Part shown: positions 59,163 to 64,000 of the stretch, one piece after another
Position numbering within the stretch: position 1 is the stretch's first letter
Layout of the letters: every line of letters starts with the position of its first letter
From: Deltaproteobacteria bacterium
Lineage (GTDB): Bacteria > Myxococcota > Kuafuiibacteriia > Kuafuiibacteriales > Kuafuiibacteriaceae
Length of the DNA: 64,000 bases
Assembly (NCBI GenBank): GCA_016703535.1
Contig: JADJBV010000001.1
Span: 868,001 to 932,000 of the forward strand
Direction: 5' to 3'
Notes under the pieces: model-generated
Told to the model about the DNA's origin: nothing
Seen by the model: only the letters and a program-made list of their open reading frames with translations
Database searches by the model: none
Translations under genes and position numbers: made by a program

Positions 59163-60239
59163 ATGTCCACCGAAGTCGAGTCGGCCCAAAAGGCGCCGAC
59201 CCCCGAAGTCCTCGCTGAGGTCGAACGAGAGCACGAAGAGGAGCTGGTGACCGCCGGCGACAACCTCGAGGCGCTCAACCGGATGAGGAGCCAGTTCTTC
59301 GGGCCCAAGGGTCGGATCACCTCCTTGCTCCGGAGCGTGGGGCAACTTCCGGCCGAACAACGTCGCGAGGCCGGCGCTCGCACCAACCAGCTCAAACAAA
59401 CGTTGGAGGCCAAGTTGGTTGTTCGGATCAACGCGCTGGAGTCCGTGGAGAAGGAGAAGGAGCTGCGGCGGTCGCGGCTGGATCTGACCTTGCCGGGCCG
59501 CCTGGCTCACCCCCGGGGTGCACTCCACCCGGTGAATCGGGTCATCGAAGAGATGGTCGATATCTTGACCCGGATGGGCTTCGAGCTGGCGACCGGCCCC
59601 GAGGTTGAGCTCGACTGGTACAACTTCGAGGCCCTCAACTTCCCCAAGGACCACCCCGCCCGGGACATGCAGGACACCTTCTTCATCGCCTCACCCGACG
59701 GCAAAGGGACCCTGGAGCACGTCCTGCGAACCCACACCTCCCCGGTGCAGACCCGGGAGTTGGAGCGTCGGGGCGCGCCGCTTCGGATCATCGCCCCGGG
59801 CCGGGTCTACCGCTGCGACTCGGACGCCACCCACTCGCCGATGTTCCACCAGATCGAGGGTCTGTGGGTGGATGAGGGCGTGTCCATGGCGCACCTCAAG
59901 GGCGTGCTCACCAGCTTCATCAACGCCCTCTTCGGCGAACGGGGCGTGCGTTTTCGGCCGTCGTTTTTCCCCTTCGTGGAGCCGGGGGTGGAGGTCGACG
60001 TGGGCTGCGTGTTCTGCGGCGGCACCGGCTGCCGGGTCTGCAAACACACCGGCTGGATGGAGATCCTGGGCGCCGGCATGGTGCACCCCAAGGTCCTCGA
60101 AAACTGCAAGGTCGATCCGGAGCGCTACACCGGCTTCGCCTTCGGCCTGGGGATCGATCGGGTGGCGATGCAACGTTGGGGCATCGACGATCTGGCCCAC
60201 CTCTTCCGGAGCGACGTCCGCTTCCTCTCTCAGCTCTGA
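59163..60239 (+). CDS. pheS: Phenylalanyl-tRNA synthetase alpha subunit
   Basis: A 358-aa class II catalytic subunit. An N-terminal coiled coil binds the tRNA. The catalytic core has HPVNRVIEEMVDILTRMGFELATGPEVE, FPKDHPARDMQDTFF, THTSPVQTREL, PGRVYRCDSDATHSPMFHQIEGL and the C-terminal GFAFGLGIDRVAM. A CVFCGGTGCRVC insert, as in many deltaproteobacterial PheS, could bind zinc. ATG 59163 is chosen; about 157 nt of leader separates it from the previous gene. Confidence 0.97.
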   Translation: MSTEVESAQKAPTPEVLAEVEREHEEELVTAGDNLEALNRMRSQFFGPKGRITSLLRSVGQLPAEQRREAGARTNQLKQTLEAKLVVRINALESVEKEKELRRSRLDLTLPGRLAHPRGALHPVNRVIEEMVDILTRMGFELATGPEVELDWYNFEALNFPKDHPARDMQDTFFIASPDGKGTLEHVLRTHTSPVQTRELERRGAPLRIIAPGRVYRCDSDATHSPMFHQIEGLWVDEGVSMAHLKGVLTSFINALFGERGVRFRPSFFPFVEPGVEVDVGCVFCGGTGCRVCKHTGWMEILGAGMVHPKVLENCKVDPERYTGFAFGLGIDRVAMQRWGIDDLAHLFRSDVRFLSQL

Positions 60240-60259
60240 GCGTACGGAGTTAGTTGGTC

Positions 60260-62707
60260 ATGAAAGCTTCTACTCAATGGATCAAGGAGCTGCTGCCTTC
60301 GCTGAAAGCGAACCCAGCGGCGATCGAACGACGGCTGACCGCCGCGGGCTTGGAGGTCGAGGGGGTCGAGCGAGAGGCCGACGCCTTTGTGGGCGTGGTG
60401 GTGGGGGAGGTCAAAGAGGTCTCGCCCCACCCGGGCGCCGATCAACTCAAGATCACCAAGGTCTACGACGGTGAAAACGAACACCAGGTGGTCTGCGGCG
60501 CCCCCAACGTCGAGGTCGGCCAGAAGGTCCCCTTCGCCACCCTGGGCGCCAAGTTGCCCAACGGGATGGAGATCGGGCGCCGCACCATCCGCGGGGTGGA
60601 GAGCTTCGGCATGTTGTGTTCGGCCGAAGAGCTGGGCCTGCCGAAGGACGTCGATGGCCTTATGATCCTGAAGGCCAACACCAAACCCGGAAAGCCGATC
60701 GCCGAGGTCTTGGGCAAAAAGGACGTCCTCTTCGAGTTGTCGGTGACGCCCAACCGCCCCGACGTGTTGTCGCACTTCGGCTTGGCCCGGGAGTTGGCCG
60801 CCTTGTTCGAGCTCGAGGCGCCCCAGGTTTCGGTCAAGCTCAAGGAGGGCAAAAAGGCCGCCAAACAGCTGGCCCAGGTGGAGATCCAAGATCCGCTGCG
60901 TTGCCCCAAGTACGCCGCCCGGGTGATCACTGGAGTGAAGGTCGGGCCTTCGCCGGACTGGGTGAAGGCGCGGCTCCTTTCGGTGGGGCAACGATCGATC
61001 AGCAATGTCGTCGACGCCACCAACCTGGTCTTGATGGAGTTGGGCCACCCGCTCCACGCCTTCGACCTCGGGCGCTTGGCCGGGCAGAAGGTGGTGATCC
61101 GCACCGCCAGCGTTGGCGAGAAGATCGGCTTGCTCGACGGGACCAGCCGAGACCTGAGCGCCGACGACCTGGTGATCGCCGACGCCGAAAAGCCGGTGGC
61201 CTTGGCCGGGATCATGGGCGGCGCCAACTCGGAGGTGCACGAGGGCACGACCCAACTGCTGCTCGAGTCGGCTTACTTCGAGGCGGCCAGCGTGCGGCGC
61301 AGCGCCAAGCGCCATGGCCTCCACACCGAAGCCTCCCACCGCTTCGAGCGGGGCGCCGACTTTTCGATGGTCGAGCAGGCCCTCGATCGGGTCGCCGCTT
61401 TGATCGTCGAGTTGGCCGGGGGCCAAGTGGAGAAGGGGCGCTTGTTGGCGGGCCAACAGGAGGAGAAGCCGAAGATCGTGGGTGTGCGGCCGGAGCGAGC
61501 CACCGCCTTGATCGGCCGGCCGATCGGCAAGAAGGAGGTGAAGGACGCGCTCACCGCCTTGGGCCTGGTGGCGGTGAAGCCGCCGGCAAAAAAGAAGGGC
61601 ACGCCCAACCTGGGCAAAGAGGCCCTCTGGTTTCGGGTGCCGTCCCACCGCGTCGATCTGGTCGCCGAGGTCGATCTGATCGAGGAGGTGGCGCGCCTGG
61701 CCGGCTACGACCAGATCCCGACCGCGATGCCTCCCGGGGCTCGGGCGGTGTGGACCAAAGGCAAAGAGCTCAACGCCGAACAGGCGCTGAGGCACCACCT
61801 GGCGGGCGAAGGTTTTTTGGAGACCATCGCCTTGGCGTTCCACTCCGAGGCCGAGGCGGAGGTGTTTGGCCTCGAGCTCCCGCGGGCGGTGCGCTTGGCC
61901 AATCCCCTCGGAGAAGAGACCCGGCTGATGCGGATGTCGCTGCTGCCCGCTTTGGTGAAGGCGGCCCGGCTCAACCAAGATCACCTGCCGAGTTTGGTGG
62001 ACCTGCGGCTCTTCGAGTTGGGACGAACCTTCCGTTGGGCCGAAGGCCAGACCGCGGGGCTGCCCGAAGAGTCGCTGCGTCTCGGGGTGTTGTGGCGGGG
62101 CGCGCGTCAACCGACGGGCTGGTCCAACAAGGCGGTGGGCGTCGACGCCTATGACCTGAAGGGCCTGTTGGAGGGCGTGCTTTCGGCGTTCGGGATCGGT
62201 GAGGTCCGTTACGAGGCCCACGAAGCGCCCCACCTGCACCCGAGCTCGGGGACCCGACTGGTCCTGGGTGGGGTCGTTTTGGGCAGTTTTGGCCAGCTCC
62301 ACCCCCGGGTGGCCGAAAGGCTGGGCCTGGAGGGGCCGCCGGTGTGGGTGGCCGACCTGGAGGTTTCGGCGCTGGAGAAGGCCCGGGGCGCCCGGCCTCA
62401 GTTTCAGCCCCTGGCCAAGTTCCCGCCGGCCCAAAGGGACCTCTCCTTCTTCCTCGACCGGCATCACTTGGCGGAACAGGTGGTGGCGGCGATCCGGGCC
62501 GCGTCCGCCAACGACGCGCTTGAATCCGTAAAGATCTTCGATGTTTATGAGGGCCAAGGGGTCCCCGTGGGCAAGAAGAGTATGGCGGTGAGTTTGGTGT
62601 TTCGAGCCAAGGAGCGGACCTTGACCGACGCCGAGGTCGAGGGGGCCCAACGGTCCATCGTGGCCGCCCTCAAGGACCAACTGGGGGCCGAGGTCCGGAT
62701 GGCCTGA
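60260..62707 (+). CDS. pheT: Phenylalanyl-tRNA synthetase beta subunit
   Basis: An 815-aa structural and editing subunit. Domains in order: N-terminal fold (STQWIKELLPSLKANPAAIERRLTAAGLEVEGVE), EMAP-like tRNA-binding domain (about 40-150, SPHPGADQLKITKV), the B3/B4 editing region (EGTTQLLLESAYFEAASVRRSAKRHGLHTEASHRFERGAD), B5 and core, and the C-terminal ferredoxin-fold anticodon-binding domain (about 720-815, FPPAQRDLSFFLDRHHLAEQVV). ATG 60260, 20 nt after pheS. Confidence 0.97.
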   Translation: MKASTQWIKELLPSLKANPAAIERRLTAAGLEVEGVEREADAFVGVVVGEVKEVSPHPGADQLKITKVYDGENEHQVVCGAPNVEVGQKVPFATLGAKLPNGMEIGRRTIRGVESFGMLCSAEELGLPKDVDGLMILKANTKPGKPIAEVLGKKDVLFELSVTPNRPDVLSHFGLARELAALFELEAPQVSVKLKEGKKAAKQLAQVEIQDPLRCPKYAARVITGVKVGPSPDWVKARLLSVGQRSISNVVDATNLVLMELGHPLHAFDLGRLAGQKVVIRTASVGEKIGLLDGTSRDLSADDLVIADAEKPVALAGIMGGANSEVHEGTTQLLLESAYFEAASVRRSAKRHGLHTEASHRFERGADFSMVEQALDRVAALIVELAGGQVEKGRLLAGQQEEKPKIVGVRPERATALIGRPIGKKEVKDALTALGLVAVKPPAKKKGTPNLGKEALWFRVPSHRVDLVAEVDLIEEVARLAGYDQIPTAMPPGARAVWTKGKELNAEQALRHHLAGEGFLETIALAFHSEAEAEVFGLELPRAVRLANPLGEETRLMRMSLLPALVKAARLNQDHLPSLVDLRLFELGRTFRWAEGQTAGLPEESLRLGVLWRGARQPTGWSNKAVGVDAYDLKGLLEGVLSAFGIGEVRYEAHEAPHLHPSSGTRLVLGGVVLGSFGQLHPRVAERLGLEGPPVWVADLEVSALEKARGARPQFQPLAKFPPAQRDLSFFLDRHHLAEQVVAAIRAASANDALESVKIFDVYEGQGVPVGKKSMAVSLVFRAKERTLTDAEVEGAQRSIVAALKDQLGAEVRMA

Positions 62708-62790
62708 CCCGATTCCCGAGGGCTGTCGAGGGCTTGGCAGGGTGCCTGGCTTGACCGTGATCCGGCCTCTTGGCACACTCGCCGGGCACC

Positions 62791-63318
62791 ATGGGCGCCA
62801 GCCTGGCCAATGATGACGACCTCAGCAGGTCGGAGACGGAGCCGGTGTGGCCCGCCGAGGCCGAGTTCGGCCCGATCGCCCCGTTGGATCCAGAGGATCC
62901 GCGCTTTGAGACCGCCGACGACCCGCGGATCCCAGAGGGGCAAGCCTTCTTCAAGATCGGTGAGGCGGCCCGGCTGGTGGGTGTGAAGCCCTACGTGTTG
63001 CGCTTCTGGGAGACCGAGTTCCCCTGGGTGCGGCCCGAAAAGACCAGCGCCAAGCAGCGGCGTTACCGACGACAAGACGTGGCGGCGTTGCTCCAGATCC
63101 GGCGGCTCCGCTACGACGCCCAGCTGCCGATCGCCCGCACGCGGGAGCTGATCAAAGACGACAAAAAACGGGGCGGAGGCCACCTGCGGCACTTGGGTGA
63201 CGCGGTGACTTTGCTTTCGCCTCCCAACGCGCCGGCGCTTTTGCGGCGGCTCGCCGAGCTGAGGGCGGGGGTGCTCGACCTCCTCGCGGCGGTGAATGAT
63301 GGACAGGGGGAAGACTAG
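62791..63318 (+). CDS. MerR-family transcriptional regulator
   Basis: A 175-aa protein. After an acidic, Pro-rich leader of about 50 residues the winged HTH reads FFKIGEAARLVGVKPYVLRFWETEFPWVRPEKTSAKQRRYRRQDVAALLQIRRL, followed by a short helix-turn and a variable C-terminus without clear ligand-binding Cys. MerR genes between or next to pheT and ihfA are common in myxobacteria. Ends 2 nt before ihfA. Target unknown. Confidence 0.9.
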   Translation: MGASLANDDDLSRSETEPVWPAEAEFGPIAPLDPEDPRFETADDPRIPEGQAFFKIGEAARLVGVKPYVLRFWETEFPWVRPEKTSAKQRRYRRQDVAALLQIRRLRYDAQLPIARTRELIKDDKKRGGGHLRHLGDAVTLLSPPNAPALLRRLAELRAGVLDLLAAVNDGQGED

Positions 63319-63320
63319 CG

Positions 63321-63650
63321 ATGGCAGACGGAACGCCGACCAACTTCAGCTCCGAGGTCGAAGGGAAGACGCTGACCAAAGCGGACTTCGTCGAGTCGGT
63401 GTACAGCCGCATTGGCGGGCTCTCGCGCCGAGACTCGGCCGAGATCGTCGACATGTTGTTCGAAGCGATCAAGGAGACCTTGTCCCGCGGCGAAGCGGTC
63501 AAGATCTCGGGCTTCGGCAACTTCGTAGTTCGCGACAAGAAGGCTCGGGTCGGCCGCAATCCGCAGACCGGCCGAGACATCGAGATCTCGGCGCGACGCG
63601 TGTTGACCTTCAAGCCGTCCCAGGTCCTGAAAGACCAGCTCAACGGCTGA
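63321..63650 (+). CDS. ihfA: Integration host factor alpha subunit
   Basis: A 109-aa DNA-bending protein of the HU/IHF family. Seen: TKADFVESVYSRIGGLSRRDSAEIVDMLFEAIKETLSRGEAVKISGFGNFVVRDKKARVGRNPQTG and the distal VLTFKPSQVL. The Pro of the beta-arm tip (NPQTG) is present. It has a 12-residue N-terminal extension. Placement behind pheT and merR supports alpha rather than beta. Confidence 0.95.
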   Translation: MADGTPTNFSSEVEGKTLTKADFVESVYSRIGGLSRRDSAEIVDMLFEAIKETLSRGEAVKISGFGNFVVRDKKARVGRNPQTGRDIEISARRVLTFKPSQVLKDQLNG

Positions 63651-63682
63651 CTCGGATCACCTCTCCCTTCCACGCTTGAGCC

Positions 63683-63718
63683 AGGTCGTGTCGTAGGCGC
63701 GACCTCGGCGTTTTATTT
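63683..63718 (+). terminator. Stem-loop terminator after ihfA
   Basis: AGGTCGTG (63683-63690) pairs with CGCGACCT (63698-63705) in an 8-bp stem (one G-T pair) around a 7-nt loop, then TTTTATTT at 63711-63718. This ends the pheST-merR-ihfA unit. Confidence 0.7.
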
Positions 63719-64000
63719 CCTTGTTCACGATCGATCGCCCGGGTCTTCGTTGGGGTGGGGCATTGACCCTTTTAGGCCAGCGGCGCTACCGATCGAAGCG
63801 TCGCGCATGCGAGCTCCTTCAACTTCAGCACGGCTGCTTCACCGGACGGCCAATCCGGAAGTTTTGCCGAAGCGTGAAGGCGCCCGACGCGCGATGGCAG
63901 CGGCCCATGCTGCCTCCACCGCCCAAGCCGCCAAGAAGACGGCTTTGGGCCTGGGGACCGACCCTGGTCGGCCCCGAAGAAGAACAAGGAGTACCGACAA
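63719..64000. other. Right-end region without a supported gene
   Basis: No ORF here is convincing. TTGACC (63763-63768) with TACCGAT 18 nt on could be a weak promoter. From ATG 63806 a frame is open to the edge (about 64 codons, Arg/Ala-rich). AAGGAG at 63986-63991 sits 8 nt before the last base, so a gene may start at or just past 64000. Confidence 0.35.

Noticed and set aside
63772..63987. 71-codon minus-strand ORF at the right end
   Set aside because: No SD, no recognised motif and it runs into the ihfA terminator region.

Overview
The window is GC-rich, densely coding bacterial DNA. The mix of Ser/Thr kinases with AAA or PEGA-like tails, an FHA-sigma54 activator, PrkA, a Tgl/PilW-like TPR lipoprotein, FtsZ with a standard tail, meso-DAP-type MurE and an octaheme cytochrome c points to a Myxococcota-like (former deltaproteobacterial) lineage. 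I cannot place it more precisely from the sequence alone.

Layout: (1) 1-10.8 kb: the 5' two-thirds of a class II HMG-CoA reductase gene on the minus strand, running off the left edge. On the plus strand follow a membrane-anchored octaheme cytochrome c, a cupredoxin, polyphosphate kinase 1, a degenerate PHP-domain protein with an RGG-rich tail, an ECF sigma factor with a small partner ORF and an MscS-like protein, and a 121-aa unknown. The sigma gene and the unknown share an identical putative ECF promoter (GATGTGACTTT-N15-GTCTT). (2) 10.8-17.7 kb, minus strand: a 1269-aa kinase-ATPase-TPR protein directly behind prkA. Next comes about 600 bp of non-coding DNA holding two tandem palindromic, MITE-like elements, then a 90-aa membrane protein. 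(3) 17.9-36.4 kb, plus strand: a full division/cell-wall (dcw) cluster, mraZ-rsmH-ftsL-ftsI-murE-murF-mraY-murD-ftsW-murG-murC-murB-(525-bp gap)-ftsQ-ftsA-ftsZ, with a sigma70-type promoter and MraZ boxes in front. Almost every junction overlaps by 1-4 nt. (4) 36.5-42.5 kb, plus strand: a fusion protein ending in a Tgl/PilW-like TPR domain, a RodZ-like HTH membrane protein, recO, and a single-gene alpha-beta glycyl-tRNA synthetase. (5) 42.5-51.8 kb, minus strand: a probable operon read from right to left: membrane protein, 6-phosphofructokinase, PEGA-like Ser/Thr kinase, TPR protein, FHA-GAF-sigma54 activator, two lipoproteins and a membrane protein. (6) 51.8-59 kb: a GFA-family protein, an ABC ATPase with an ABC-2 permease fused to a CPBP protease, a long-chain acyl-CoA synthetase, a secreted NADase-type glycan-binding-like protein, and an arginase-fold protein with a damaged metal site. 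(7) 59.1-63.7 kb: pheS-pheT-merR-ihfA, ending in a stem-loop terminator.

The core is housekeeping (peptidoglycan synthesis, division, aminoacylation). The novelty lies around it: the palindromic repeats, the two-promoter ECF circuit, two probable pseudoenzymes (PHP-RGG and arginase-like) and several unusual domain fusions. I found no CRISPR array, rRNA, confident tRNA, prophage or complete insertion sequence.
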